NCBI GenBank assembly: GCA_040954595.2
Contig: CM082597.2
Coordinates: 5,704,001-5,768,000, forward strand
Origin: Balanoglossus misakiensis
Taxonomy: Eukaryota; Hemichordata
Reading direction: 5' to 3'
Length of the DNA stretch: 64,000 bases
Below, piece after piece: positions 34,401-44,575 of this stretch. How positions within the stretch are numbered: the first letter of the stretch is position 1; each line of letters begins with the position of its first letter. The notes under the pieces were generated by a model, which was not told the DNA's origin, did no database searches, and saw nothing but the letters and a program-made list of their open reading frames with translations. Position numbers and translations under genes: made by a program.

Positions 34401-35992
34401 TCTCACCTTCAGTGGTAGAACTGACATTATCGTTACTGCATGATGTATCAGTCAAAAAAACTGATCAATTCCCGCATAGCCTAAAACATCACGCCCTGTG
34501 CACTACTCCCAAAGTTGTACGCTCGCACCCATACAAATGATTGACACGTTAATTTATGCACGATATTATTTTGGCGTACCTGGAGCATTCGAGTGTTGTT
34601 CACCGTTCGAACTGTGCGCGCATTCAAGCTTGCTGAGTTGAGGCACGTTCACTGGATGAGTATATATGCTTGGATTGTGGAAGCGGCCGCGGGGACACTA
34701 CACATGAAATGTAGAATCCGGAACTCAGGTCCAGACCACCTGTTGGAGTTCCGCTTGATGCGCACGTATCGAGGTGAAAGGTCACGCGATAGCCCAGTAT
34801 ATCGTTTTATGCAAACACCATGTACAAATACAAGCTACTCGAGAGCAGTGTTTGTAGAGACCTGGTTTATTCGTGTGGTAATAAGTCTGCTTGTCGTAGT
34901 ATAAACTGGTCGAATATATCTTTGTGATTTTGTGAGTAAGATTTCCAACAGCATATGAACGAACACGGAGGTAGAGAGAGAGAGAGAGTAGCTGCAATGA
35001 TTGTAGCGGGTGCTGCTAGGTTGACTGGTGTGTTCGCAGTTATGCGAGAGAGAGTTGTCACAGCGACTTCAGTGTGATGCGAATCTCCTGGCTTAGTTTA
35101 ACTACCCAATATTTTAAGACAAATACGGACCTTTTAAATTGGTTCAAACTGAATCAAGATATCAGCGGACCTACAGTTATTTATTGTCTGAATCGCGTTT
35201 GACGTCCGTCTGTGCAGGCATGCAAACACACACACCAGGTGCGTCCCAGACACTAACAGTCGTACACGATACATAAATAATGTGGCTATGCCGCGCACGT
35301 CTGTGTATCTCGTGCAAACAAACTCTGGTCAGCGGACGGTCTCTCCTTTCTGCGCGAGAGACCTTGACGAACGCAGCCCACGCTATCCAATGTTTACAAA
35401 CAAGCATAGCGTGGTTAGTCTGCAACGCCGGCAGGCAGAAATAAGTTGATCCTATGAAACCGTTTCTGATCGTGCTATTTCCATGACTTCACTCAAGCAT
35501 TCTAAAAAAGACGCTTACATTTGAATCACACGTCGTTTCCCCGTGTCATAAGGTGACTCCCGTTTGCTATCCCGATTATTTTCCGAAGTCTATTTCCCAG
35601 TATGCGGAATTACCTTTCAAAGCTGTTTACTATACAGATACATTGATTTGATTGGACTTGGTTCCTTATTTCTGCAAGCCCGTTGTACAGACTTTAGTGA
35701 TCAGAGACAAATTTGTTTCCACAAACAATACTCACTTCTATTTAAAAAATATACTTATCCAGTGTTTATCAAATTTTGGCCGAGAAACAACGGCCAGAAA
35801 ACGTACATCGTCCCATAATGATTTTAACGCTAAGTGGGCACATTATAGATTTGTAATCTTGTGTGCACACGCGGAAATCTAGCCGTTGTGGGCAGTTTCC
35901 GAGTCGCCCGCACCGAACGGAAAACAGTGACGGTTTCAATTTGGCCACTTACCGGCAACAAGAGTGAAATCAATCCGTTTGCTCGGTTCCAT
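27325..35992 (-). CDS. Single-Ig receptor tyrosine kinase, FGFR-like kinase domain (11 exons)
   Basis: Spliced model of 11 exons, 2085 coding bases, 694 residues. Signal peptide 1-25; one Ig domain about 25-135; short stalk with TM about 211-233; basic stop-transfer HRRKK; juxtamembrane 242-385; kinase about 390-660; short tail. All kinase landmarks are intact: glycine loop LGTGHFGQV (394-402), VAVK lysine 421, likely alpha-C glutamate 438, HRDLAARN from 527, DFG at 547-549, WMAPES, DVWSYG. The alpha-C region ([12 protein letters not shown]) and the C-lobe ([15 protein letters not shown]) are FGFR-like, yet there is only one Ig module, no acidic box, and one activation-loop tyrosine (about 560) instead of a YY pair. 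The gatekeeper position is Met 471. The tail contains YVNL, a pYxN Grb2-type SH2 site. Predicted to sit in the plasma membrane and signal on ligand-induced dimerisation; the ligand is unknown. Confidence 0.88.
27529..27628 (-). CDS. RTK exon 10: end of kinase C-lobe
   Basis: [20 protein letters not shown]: the CW(x6)RP signature that closes tyrosine kinase domains. Phase 2 in, phase 0 out. Confidence 0.92.
27721..28055. mobile_element. MITE M2, copy 1, beside RTK exon 9 donor
   Basis: Terminal inverted repeats TAAAGCCTCTAGAGCTGCCA and TGGCAGCTCTAAAGGCTTTA. Near-full copies at 41305-41661 and 47649-48006; a short end fragment at about 32948-32970. No coding capacity. In the kinase gene it begins about 12 bases beyond the donor GTAAGT of exon 9. 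Confidence 0.85.
28068..28276 (-). CDS. RTK exon 9: activation-segment end and C-lobe
   Basis: [39 protein letters not shown]. Phase 0 in, phase 2 out; donor GTAAGT at 28067-28062. Confidence 0.95.
28484..28606 (-). CDS. RTK exon 8: catalytic loop and DFG
   Basis: [19 protein letters not shown] and [20 protein letters not shown]: catalytic Asp 529, Asn 534 and DFG all present. Phase 0-0. Confidence 0.95.
28960..29141 (-). CDS. RTK exon 7: hinge and alpha-E
   Basis: [20 protein letters not shown], a short kinase insert [12 protein letters not shown], then [16 protein letters not shown]. Phase 1 in, phase 0 out. Confidence 0.93.
29337..29453 (-). CDS. RTK exon 6: alpha-C region
   Basis: [20 protein letters not shown] then [19 protein letters not shown]. 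Phase 1-1. Confidence 0.92.
29485..29563. repeat. GT/GA microsatellite
   Basis: GTGTGTGTGAGAGAGAGAG and diverged GA run in the intron between RTK exons 5 and 6. Confidence 0.85.
29579..30044 (-). CDS. RTK exon 5: juxtamembrane region and glycine loop
   Basis: 155 codons: a Ser/Asp-rich juxtamembrane stretch with WVELYYERM, then [17 protein letters not shown] and KVAVKTLK. Phase 0 in, phase 1 out. Confidence 0.93.
30407..30490 (-). CDS. RTK exon 4: juxtamembrane linker
   Basis: 28 codons, phase 0-0: [18 protein letters not shown] to TGSRQQQP. Skipping it would keep frame, so optional use is possible. Confidence 0.75.
30926..31233 (-). CDS. RTK exon 3: stalk and transmembrane segment
   Basis: Begins [16 protein letters not shown] (Ser/Thr/Asp stalk), then [20 protein letters not shown] and [10 protein letters not shown]. 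Phase 1 in, phase 0 out. Confidence 0.88.
31380..31500. repeat. (TGAT)n-like repeat
   Basis: GATTGATTGATTGATTGATT and diverged TGACTGACTGA units in the RTK intron between exons 2 and 3. Confidence 0.8.
31640..32014 (-). CDS. RTK exon 2: end of signal peptide and Ig domain
   Basis: Opens [19 protein letters not shown]. It has the Ig cysteines in VTLRCLYT and [10 protein letters not shown] and a W in VWRRSG. Phase 1-1, the usual phase of Ig exons. The acceptor (TTGTATTAG) lies inside what looks like a longer frame from a TTG codon; the real start is in exon 1. Confidence 0.88.
32606..32703. repeat. Foldback FB-3
   Basis: Arms of about 43 bases: AGCCCTGCGTACAGGTCTG... and its near-complement ...CAGACCTGTGCGCAGGGCT, with a 12-base loop (32649-32660). 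Would form a strong hairpin. Confidence 0.85.
33492..33722 (-). mobile_element. MITE M3, copy 1 (reverse orientation)
   Basis: Complement of the sequence at 42056-42305. Shares the GCATGCTTGCCTTGAGCATG block, the AAAGTATTGA repeats and the AGGGAACGCGTAGG block. Ends carry TAGAC / GTCTA inverted repeats. Confidence 0.8.
33980..34104. mobile_element. Foldback FB-4 with 10-bp target duplication
   Basis: Arms GCAGTTTTGTAGCC...TTGACGAT and complement, flanked by AACGAGGAAC on both sides (33980-33989 and 34095-34104). A 9-10 bp duplication would suit a Mutator-type element; this is inference from length alone. Confidence 0.75.
35953..35992 (-). CDS. RTK exon 1: start codon and signal peptide
   Basis: ATG at 35992 opens [13 protein letters not shown], followed by donor GTAAGTGG in phase 1. 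Joined to exon 2 it gives [17 protein letters not shown], a complete signal peptide core with a plausible cleavage after Cys-Lys-Gly. Confidence 0.8.
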
Positions 35993-37037
35993 CGTCGCAC
36001 AATGTGAACCCGCCTGGTTTTCTATCATATGCATCGGAATCAGACCCACGAAGATTCCTTCACAGCGCACTGGGCTAGACTCTTCAGCCAGTCCCTGCAG
36101 TCCGCGTACCCTATCTGGCACTAATTGCTCAAAATGAGGAACTCCGCTCCTTAGAAATGTCAGGAAATTTGCATATGAATAAGTAAACTGATAAGACCCG
36201 TTTTTTCCTATTAATCAATGACGGGTGTTTTTTCACGATGTATGCATTGCTTAAAATTAATCTTATATTTAGTGGCCGAACACGCAAACAAGACAAAATA
36301 GATGTAAATTGATATATTGGATAATTGTTTTTCGAAATGGCTTCCGATGTTCGTACTTAAACAGCTGTCTGTGTTTCTGCAATATCTGTATAAGGAAGTC
36401 AGATTTAATCACCATGTTAATTTATACTCTATCTTTACTTGTTTGGGGAATAACGATTATTATTTTGACAAGACAAGTGTTTAGCTAATACTGTGTACAA
36501 GTACTAGAATTCGTTTGGAAGATCAAACCAGCATAAAACCACAAGAACACATGATAATTAAAACACACACAAAGTTTAATGACAACTTATAAAGACAACA
36601 TCAAGCACTTACTCATTGGCAATCGGTATTATTTGTTTTCATTTCACAAGTCTACTGTAAATGTCTTGCTACGCTCTCTTGCCCGGCGTATCAATGGTAT
36701 TCGCCGGAACTACAGGCAGCTAAGAAATGACATTTTGGTCTTGATGTCCAGCTGAAATGCACACAACCCGAATTCACACCAAGAAAGGTGAAAGAAATTT
36801 CTATATGATGCGTTTATTTGCACGCCATTGCACCATACCTATTAGATATAATGGCACATAATCTTCAGTGACTTTAGTCCTGTATGTGTGTTAAAGTAAC
36901 CATTCTATAGATAAGATTCATGCATGGGCTATTGATTAAAACAGTTTCCAAAAAAAAAGAAATGCAAAATAAAGAGTTGTATTGTTTGAAACTATCCCTA
37001 TACAAAACACCTCCTTGCATAATGCCTGCTACCATCA

Positions 37038-37043
37038 TTTATT
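37038..37043 (-). terminator. Polyadenylation signal of the Ly6 gene
   Basis: TTTATT on the plus strand, i.e. AATAAA on the minus, 70 bases past the stop codon. Confidence 0.65.
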
Positions 37044-37112
37044 ATAACTCAGATGGTTGATAGGCTTAGATATACAGAGGCTTTGGTCCAAACTAGGCAC
37101 TTGACTTGGGCT

Positions 37113-37249
37113 TTAAAAGCCTGCAGTTAGCTTCCAGAATGACATTCCCAAGGTGACGGCCAGGGTCAGGAGGTTAAAGGTCAATGCAGCTGCGCCGTCG
37201 TCAACATTGCATAGGTCGCCATCACAGCAGGAAATGCAAATGTCGTTAT
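37113..37249 (-). CDS. Ly6 exon 4: CCxxxxCN and GPI signal
   Basis: DNDICISCCDGDLCNVDDG, hydrophobic tail, TAA at 37115-37113. The 142-codon plus-strand frame over this exon is antisense chance. Confidence 0.88.
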
Positions 37250-39232
37250 CTACAAAAAAAGAAGAAGATGAGGTTAAAGTGAAACATCATTCTCGTCAGA
37301 ATATGGACCAGAGAGGCTCACATATTGCTAAATTCAGTTCTATTATACGAGAAATAAACATGAAAATATATAAAATAAAACACGAACTTAGCAATATGCT
37401 GCTCGCCTGTGGTCAAACGACTTTTTTGTCCCAACTAGCCCGTAGCATGGACCTGTGTATGCCCAACAAATGTTGTAATGGCCGGCGCTGTGTTAGGGTC
37501 ATAGTCAAAGATTTGCAAAGCACTCAGAAATGTGGACTGCCTTCGCTTCCTTCCATATTTTATGCGCACCATGTAATTTAGACTTTAGTTTTGTCCCTTC
37601 TTTTCACCCAATTTGCTGTCTTTTCCCGATCTCCGAGACCGACTATGGTCGCCGCCATCTTGTCTGTTGTTAGGACAACACACTGCTATGGCTCTGGTTT
37701 GGCACATGCGCATAAGACGATCGTCACCCTTGAATATGGCATCACTATACTAGTACATACTGTACCTTTAATGTCTGAACCATATCCCTTCAGGCAACCA
37801 TGATAACATTCTATACTGTCGACGCACTCTCGTGTAACACTATACCAAATCCTTGCATCAGTTACGAATACTGACGCCACCTACAAATAATACCATTAGT
37901 GCAGTATATTGTTAAAATTTCCAGTTAAAATATCATTGCTATTTCAGAGACAACTGGAACGTCTTTTTTTCAAACTTCAAAATGGTTTCACTCTCGTGTC
38001 TACAGGTGGGATGGAAGTTCGTGTATTTGAAAGTTGATTCACTATATATCCACATGTAGAATAACATAAACGGTGTCATCAAACATAATTAATGGAAAAG
38101 GGGCAGCGAGAGAGAGACTTTGTCCCTTTAATCTAGACCTAGACGGGGAATGTTTCATCCATTGTGAAGACTGAAGTCCACAGCTTAGTATAGTGTCGAC
38201 TTGAGTCGATATGTATAACGGAACAATTTTCACCATATACGATGCCAATTTTGGCTGTTTTAAATAGGTTTCACTTTGCGCTAGGGGGTCAAATCACATT
38301 GCATTCTGGGCTAAAAGTCGACAACCCACTGTAGTAAGAGATAGAATAAATGATATGTTTACTGTATTTCACGACTTCCTTGGGTCAAACATGTCTGTCT
38401 TTGTAGTTAGCATATTAAACTCATTAAACTTTTTTCACATTTTGTTATTTTTTCTGTTACAAAGTTTCAGAATGACCCAGTATCACTTTAGCTTATGAAC
38501 TCCCATTTCTTAAACATGGCAAAAATCGGCCATCTTGAAATTGTGTCGACCACATGAGGTTTTCATCACTCACTTGGGTAGCTTAAAACCTGTTTAAGGT
38601 AGGGAGAATTTACCTGACATATCTGATCTGCTGCGCAGGTGGTTTCATAAGCGGCATTTTGGAAGTCTTCATAACAGTTGAGATCACCGGTAGAGGTTGG
38701 ATAATAAGTGTGGCTGCAGTTGTAGCATTTGCTGGAGGATATGACGTCACCGACGCACAGCAACACTGGAACAAAAATTGATGTGTGTTTGGCATTACAT
38801 ATTAACGTGTAATAGTGGCGTGTATAGTTCCCCGTGCTCGAAGGTTTCCCCGTGCCTTAGTCGATATCCCTGTACAAAGCACGCCATCGAAATAGACGCA
38901 GTGTAGGGGTTGGTAGACGGAGACTTGAGTGTCTAATACAGGTTACATCATAGCTGAGCTTTTTTACAACGTGTTTCCAAACAACTCCGTGTACAGACAA
39001 CAGGTATTATGTTCACTGTAAAAATGGCCACGTCATGAAACATAGGTCTCAACTGTGTCGACTCGTCTTTCTGTAATTGCCAGGTTCTCGCTACATAGTG
39101 TGTTTGCATGTTGTGATATAACCCAGAAATATGTAAACCTTTTTTCTGAAGACCGTTTTTCAAATTGAAGGGGATGTTTTGTCGCGTTCTTGTCATCTTA
39201 CCTGTCAGTGTTACTAAAACCAGACGAATCAT
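37113..39232 (-). CDS. Ly6/uPAR-type three-finger, GPI-anchored protein (4 exons)
   Basis: Spliced model 31+152+115+137 = 435 bases, 144 residues. Signal peptide MIRLVLVTLTVLLCVG; mature chain opens SSKCYNCSHT, the Ly6 C-x-x-C start; ends DGDLCN preceded by ISCC, the CC-x(4)-CN signature of the fold; then a small-residue stretch DDGAAA and a hydrophobic tail LTFNLLTLAVTLGMSFW, typical of a GPI-anchor signal. Twelve cysteines in the mature part, more than the usual 8-10, so one or two extra disulfides are likely. The exon pattern (signal / first fingers / third finger / C-terminus plus GPI signal) is common for the family. Likely an outer-leaflet membrane protein modulating a receptor or adhesion; the partner is unknown. 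It lies 1.1 kb upstream of the RTK start on the same strand. Confidence 0.88.
37766..37880 (-). CDS. Ly6 exon 3
   Basis: VASVFVTDARIWYSVTREC, ECYHGCLKGYG. Phase 0 in, phase 1 out. Confidence 0.87.
37999..38131. mobile_element. MITE M1, half copy
   Basis: Right half of M1 ending CTTTGTCCCT followed by TTAA (38128-38131). Lies in Ly6 intron 2. Confidence 0.8.
38614..38765 (-). CDS. Ly6 exon 2
   Basis: Completes the signal peptide (VLLCVGDVISSS) and encodes KCYNCSHTYYPTSTGDLNC to CAADQICQ. Phase 1 in, phase 0 out. Confidence 0.88.
39202..39232 (-). CDS. Ly6 exon 1
   Basis: ATG at 39232 opens MIRLVLVTLT, donor GTAAGATG in phase 1. Too short for standard frame searches. Confidence 0.8.
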
Positions 39233-41065
39233 TCTGATAGTCGGATATGTGATTTTGTCAGATGAATTCTGCAAAGATAACCACGAATATATGTTGTTAA
39301 CACTTTGATAACACATAATTAAACAGAGAATTATATAACAGTCAAAATTTGAATGAAAATAGGTTAATTCTAATAAATTATTTAACTTCAGAAGAATGTG
39401 TAGTCACAAAGAATAATTTCGACGTTTTATTATCTTCAGACTGGACATTTTATGTTGGTTAAAATTGTAGTTTCTTTCACGACCAAGGGACTGGTCGATC
39501 AAGAAACTGCGGTAGATAAACAAAGCAAAAATACTGAAAACATACCGAAAGGTTACAACTAATGCAATCATCATTAATTTGTAGGTAAAAATCGATTGAT
39601 GTATTATTCAAGAGTGGAATCTAAACAAACAGTGGAATTTTCCATGATCGATAAAATTGACGTTTAAGTTAAATTTGCCATATATGTGTTTAGAAATGTA
39701 TGGATTTTTTATTATCTAGGGAAAGCTACTTGTCCAACACAAAATATTGATACATTATCGATTACATGCATATTATGTGTCAATATAGTGCCTAAACGCT
39801 AGCTTATTATTTTCCAAAAGGCAAATAAGAAAGCTGCATTGACATCTAATTTATTTAAGTACTTATGAGTAACGTGTGCACTGGAGTAGGCGATAGTGCG
39901 GATAAAATAACGGGGAGGCTTGTCACGTGTGTTGGTGTTAATCGTGCCATCGATATGTTTACCGTCCACTTGAAGCTTGTAAAGAACAAGGGTAATGTTA
40001 AAGATCTTGCTGCAGTGCCGGTATATTATATTTTCTATGTGTAATTATTAACCATTTTTGATGGATTAGGCAATTACAACCTTTGTCAGTGGATATCATT
40101 TCAGTCAGATACAAATTTGGACACTTTTTTCAAGTTGGACTATACAGTCCAATCAGTGCAAGGAGGAAATACGCTCAAGCAACTATCACAGTTATCTATT
40201 ATAGATAACAATGAAGAACACTAGACTGATAGTTTGACAGCACTTCACACTAACTCGATGATGACCATAATGGTGGCATTTAATTCAATTAGGCTTACTG
40301 AATAGTCTTTCTCGTTCGTGTGCATATTCATCTCCCGTTACGTAACCTATTAACGCGCCCGTTAGCTCGTGGCGCGTGACGTATCACAGGTTCTCGTAGG
40401 TGTTTACCGTAACGTTGCTTGGATAGCCGTTCGACGTCAGGGCCGGCCGAAGCAATGTTGCTTTTGAACCTGTTTGACGCGCCGAAATCAGGGTTCATAT
40501 TTAGGGCCGTTCGCTGCTAACACTGTCTTGACTCACCCGAATTCTCGAGAAACGCTTTAAGGAGTGCGATTAAATGGAGGTCACGGTGACCCAAAGAAAA
40601 CGTATAGATAAGAATGGACAATTCATTTTGGCGAGATTTTCACTCTCATATCCTACAAATGGGATGGAAGTTGTGTGAGAATTTCTAGTGTCATTTTTGT
40701 GGAAGAGATCTCTTTTTTGAGGTATTGGGATTCACGAGGCTCTGGAACATCGCGTAGGCACTCATATGACGCGAAACCTGTGGAGATCGTCTAAGCTACT
40801 TTTTAGTGTTTTTGGCCACTTGGACTAACTCTACAATGATAAGACTAACACAGCAACGTTACAAACGCTTGTGATTGGGAACGTGCACAAATGCATGATG
40901 TGCTATCACCGGGTACTCGATCCACCCGACCCGGTGACAGTCAATGTCAACTCACCTACAACCTTCCTCTCACGCAGCGAAAGTGCAGTCTCCAACTAGA
41001 TTCCTGACGAGCAGAAAGTCTATTTATGCATTGGTGGCGAGCATGCGCTGCTCATCATGATTATC
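39233..41065. other. Intergenic stretch
   Basis: No gene seen. The first few hundred bases should hold the Ly6 promoter. An M1 fragment lies at 40609-40680, and a poly-C run at about 41081-41096 lies just inside the zinc-finger duplication unit. Confidence 0.5.
40609..40680. mobile_element. MITE M1, internal fragment
   Basis: Matches the M1 block TTTTGGCGAGATTTTCACTC ... CTACAAATGGGATGGAAGTT. Confidence 0.7.
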
Positions 41066-41304
41066 AAAATACTCTCACCCCTCCCCCCCCCCCCCCACTT
41101 GCGCTCTTTAATATGGTAATTAATTTGTCAGCCAAAAGACGACACTATTGTTCATAGGGCACGTACGGCTTTGAATCAATTATCACATGATTTTAACGTG
41201 TGCCATTGTTCACTGGTCACATGACCCAATGGCTGCATGTGAATTGAAAACTAGAGAGTGAAACTATACAATGTATAATGAAAGAAATTCACACATGATC
41301 TTGG

Positions 41305-41661
41305 CTTGAAGCCCCTATAGCTGCCAAATTTCACATATTTATTTTCCTCAATAAAATACTTCAAATATATTCCCTATCCTCAAAAATCTTCACCATTAAG
41401 CCATATTACTTGCATATCAGTTTGTCATCTCTTAGTGACGCATACCACGATAGCTGCGTACTGTTTGTATGGAGGCTGATTAAATTGTTGCGGCACCGAT
41501 TTAATACATAGCGTGATCAAATTGCAACATGCAGTCACAATCAGGTATCGATAAGATGTTCATGTATACCTATCAGTAAGCTTAATTTGATGGACCAATT
41601 TAAGTTGGAAAATAAAATCATGAAAATAATGCAAAAAGTGGCAGCTCTATAGGCTTTAAGC
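41305..41661. mobile_element. MITE M2, copy 2
   Basis: Same ends as the 27721 copy (TTGAAGCCCCTATAGCTGCC / GGCAGCTCTATAGGCTTTAA). Part of the duplicated unit, so inserted before duplication. Confidence 0.85.
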
Positions 41662-42055
41662 ATAGCTACTCCGACTTTTTGCTTTTTGGAAAGAAAATTA
41701 TTAGTGCAATTGTATTGAAAATGTTATGTTATTGTTAATGTCCAATGTTACTATTATGTAATCATACCAGGAACATCATAGTTTCAACCTCTTTTTATCC
41801 TACAGTTACTCTAAAACCATGTTTGCTTGAGCTGGGATGTAGTAAATCGGTATATGCGTCACGTTCGAGACATTTAAACGAGGATACTTTCATATTCTTT
41901 GTCACTTATTATCTCCTTTCTATTTTGGGGGTCGGGAACAATAGCTGATGACGCGTGTCAGACCTGACGTGTGAAGTGCATTGTTTCAGGGTGATTAAAC
42001 TGGGCGTGGTTATGTCACATGAGCTGGACACTGCAGTAACAGGGTCCGGCCGTGA

Positions 42056-42305
42056 CTAGACTTGCTCCAAGCATACATGCTCCAAGTCTATGGGCTTCAT
42101 TATGTCACAGACAAATGTGTAGGGAACGCGTAGGCGCATAACCACAAGCTCAGTCCCAAATTCGAAACTCGCCTCATTACCAAAAACACGCTCAAGGCAA
42201 GCATGCACACAAAAAGTATTGAATTTTTTATTAACACAAAAAACACCGAAAACACAAAAAGTATTGAGATTTAAAAATCACCAAGCGACTAGTGGGCTTG
42301 TCTAG
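42056..42305 (+). mobile_element. MITE M3, copy 2, beside the unit-1 promoter
   Basis: Ends CTAGACTTGCTCC and GGGCTTGTCTAG. Unit 2 keeps the empty site (ACGGCTGTGACGTCAAC). The flanks GGCCGTGA (left) and GCTGTGA (right) look like a 7-8 bp target duplication. Confidence 0.75.
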
Positions 42306-42309
42306 GCTG

Positions 42310-42365
42310 TGACGTCAACAAGTTGGAAACGAAACAATTACATGCAGTACCACGGTTATAAATAG
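42310..42365 (+). promoter_or_regulatory. Candidate core promoter, unit 1 (CRE plus TATA)
   Basis: TGACGTCA (42310-42317) about 40 bases before TATAAATAG (42357-42365). The same pair is kept in unit 2. The downstream zinc-finger gene A is the likely target, with a long first intron (inference). Confidence 0.5.
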
Positions 42366-42409
42366 CACTGGTGACAAACATTGCGCGTGAAAAAAAAGTG
42401 AATAACATC

Positions 42410-42715
42410 GTTGATATGGCTAGACTCTTATTCTGTGTATCAAACTGCTGTAGTTCTTATTGATACGATCGATTTTGTAAGAACCTTTGTTTTGGGAGAT
42501 GAGTTACGTGCAACACCTGCTGCTATAGTTTATGAGACGACCTTCAGTATGTCAATTGACAGTGTTCACTTTAATTCGTCATTACGTAACAGTCTCCCCC
42601 AGGGACCTAACTGTTGCATTCAGTGAGTATCCGTTGGATACAGTGTTTTTATAATTACAATATCAATCGCCTAGATATTTCAAGCCCGTCAGGCACGTGA
42701 CTGCAGCTGTTTATC
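42410..42715 (+). other. Conserved block after the TATA box, unit 1
   Basis: Aligns with 48514-48780. One frame in both units reads through ATPAAIVYETT without an ATG start and has many replacement changes, so coding is doubtful. It could be 5' untranslated sequence. Confidence 0.35.
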
Positions 42716-43430
42716 CATGTGTGTATATCCCTTGGCTACTGTACTATGCTGATCTGTAGTGAACGAGGGCGGGTTGTAAAAAAGAAAAGACAATGTCCCA
42801 GTTGTTTCTATGCTGATTTAAAATTCTCACTGAGTATTATGTGGATGCTACTAACGAGAAAAATGAAACAACAATAGAAGAACCATTGTCAAAAATTAAT
42901 CAACCGAGGTTCTAAATTCTTGTGTATCTCCATATCGCACGGTCGTTTGCTTTACCACAGTTTCCCCAGAGCAAGACCTTGGTGGGCGACGATGGCATAT
43001 CTCATGGGTGACTTTGTATATCTCGTTACCAAATTCTTGATCTCCAAATAGTTGCATTCCCTTTCTCTTGGTTTTCTGTATTTTTGTTTTGTGTGGCAAC
43101 TGCAGTTTCTTTATCGAATGTCCAATGCGTGATCAAATGTCTGGTGTATCCAGTTTATTTACAAAACTTGTTTGGACTTCAGACTACCGTGTGAGTCGAG
43201 TACGAGCGAGAGGGTCAGAGAATTTCTGGTTATGGCGCCCTCATTCGGAGGAAGTTGGAGGTATCCAGTTTTCCTTGGGTCAGACGTCACGTCCTGCAAA
43301 CACAAAGACGGCGGCGAGCTAGCGTCAGAATAAGAATCGAGCTCATCTGCAAAACACTCGCCCCACAGATTTCTTACCCAGCGCAACCTGCAATTCTTGC
43401 ACGTTCTACAAGAAGAACTCTGGCTCTGAG

Positions 43431-43488
43431 ATGGCCTTCAAAAATCACGGGAAACTGTCTGAGTGGCGACAGATTCACAACTTGAAAG
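43431..43488 (+). CDS. Possible first coding exon of zinc-finger gene A
   Basis: ATG at 43431 gives MAFKNHGKLSEWRQIHNLK, then G|GTCGGG, a weak donor. The phase-1 end would fit the next exon (45003). In units B and C the codon after IHN is TAG, so only A could use it. Weak case. Confidence 0.25.
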
Positions 43489-43688
43489 GTCGGGCGAATA
43501 CTAGTCTGAGTCTGATTCCGACGCTAACTTAAACTTCGCATACGCGCCATCCACGCACCCGTTAGGTAAAGATCTTGGACTGGCAAAATTTGTATCGCTG
43601 ACCCAGAAATGGACGGACACAGCATTGTTGTTTACGGTCACTGTCAGCACTGTACACCTGCAGGTAATAATACACCTCATTTTTGGCC

Positions 43689-44575
43689 ACTTTTTAACCA
43701 TTTAAAATTTTAGTGGCGCCTAAACAAAGGCAGAAATTTGCCTTTTCAAGAACCGGTGGCGCTTATTCATGGTTCGCCCTGTATACTGTACCCTGTTGAT
43801 TCATATGCAAATGACTTTAGGACATTCCAATCAGTGTTCTCGTAAGGGGGTGTCCGCAGTGAATGAATGGCTGTTTCAAATTCATATGTAAAGTTTTAAC
43901 ATTTTCTGTTCAAATACAGTCAGTTCAATGTATTGTCTAATAAATATTCCAGAAATAAAAAGTTGTCAACGAAGTGAATACTACGAGCAGCATTACAGTA
44001 TGCTGGCTGAACCATCAACAAAATCTACTGACGTATAGTGGTTTAGTCCAAGTGCGTCTTTGTCATCATGCTCTCACACACGTAAGGTTGCGTGAATATT
44101 CACGAGAAAATTAATACCGCAAACATTCAAAACTTGAAACTAGTCCTATTATTTCAACGCCCTGGCCATATGGTCAAACTTGGGTGGTAGTGCCGGTAAC
44201 GTAAGCGGCTGCCGATCGATCGACAGGAAAAAGACGAGTGTCTAGACGCCCGGCACCTGTGTCTTTTGCAGTGAATAATAATTTACATAAATTAGGAGGT
44301 TGACATGTGCCCGATTTCATCTTGTAAATAAATAGCACATCAGCCCAAAGCATGCATTGTCTGCTCAGGTCAATTATTATTCACGCAGCAAGCCCCGTTG
44401 ATTTTGACAAGACCCCTAAACAGGTGTTACCTCGGTAGTACTTGCCATATGATTCACGTACGTCCACACACCTAAAAAAAAAAAATTCCTGGCGCTTAAT
44501 TTTAAGTAAAAAGTAGCAAAGTCAGGTATCACTGGCGCCTAATCATGGGTGGCGCTTAATTGCAAGAATATACGG
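43689..44575 (+). mobile_element. T1 transposon, 5'-truncated copy
   Basis: Matches the 58068 copy from CACTTTTTAACCATT onward and ends GAGAATATACGGTA-like (AAGAATATACGGTA). The left terminal repeat is missing. It replaces about 550 bases present in unit 2 (50308-50864). Confidence 0.85.

Larger units (their letters stand above)
32015..35952 (-). other. RTK intron 1, rich in small repeats
   Basis: About 3.9 kb with no supported exon. It holds a poly-C tract (about 32200-32216), GAT/GGT microsatellites (32430-32535), two foldbacks (32606-32703 and 33990-34094), an M2 end fragment (about 32948) and an M3 copy (33492-33722). Confidence 0.6.

Noticed and set aside
37153-37581. 142-codon plus-strand frame
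   Set aside because: Overlaps Ly6 exon 4 and intron on the opposite strand; low complexity and no domain pattern.
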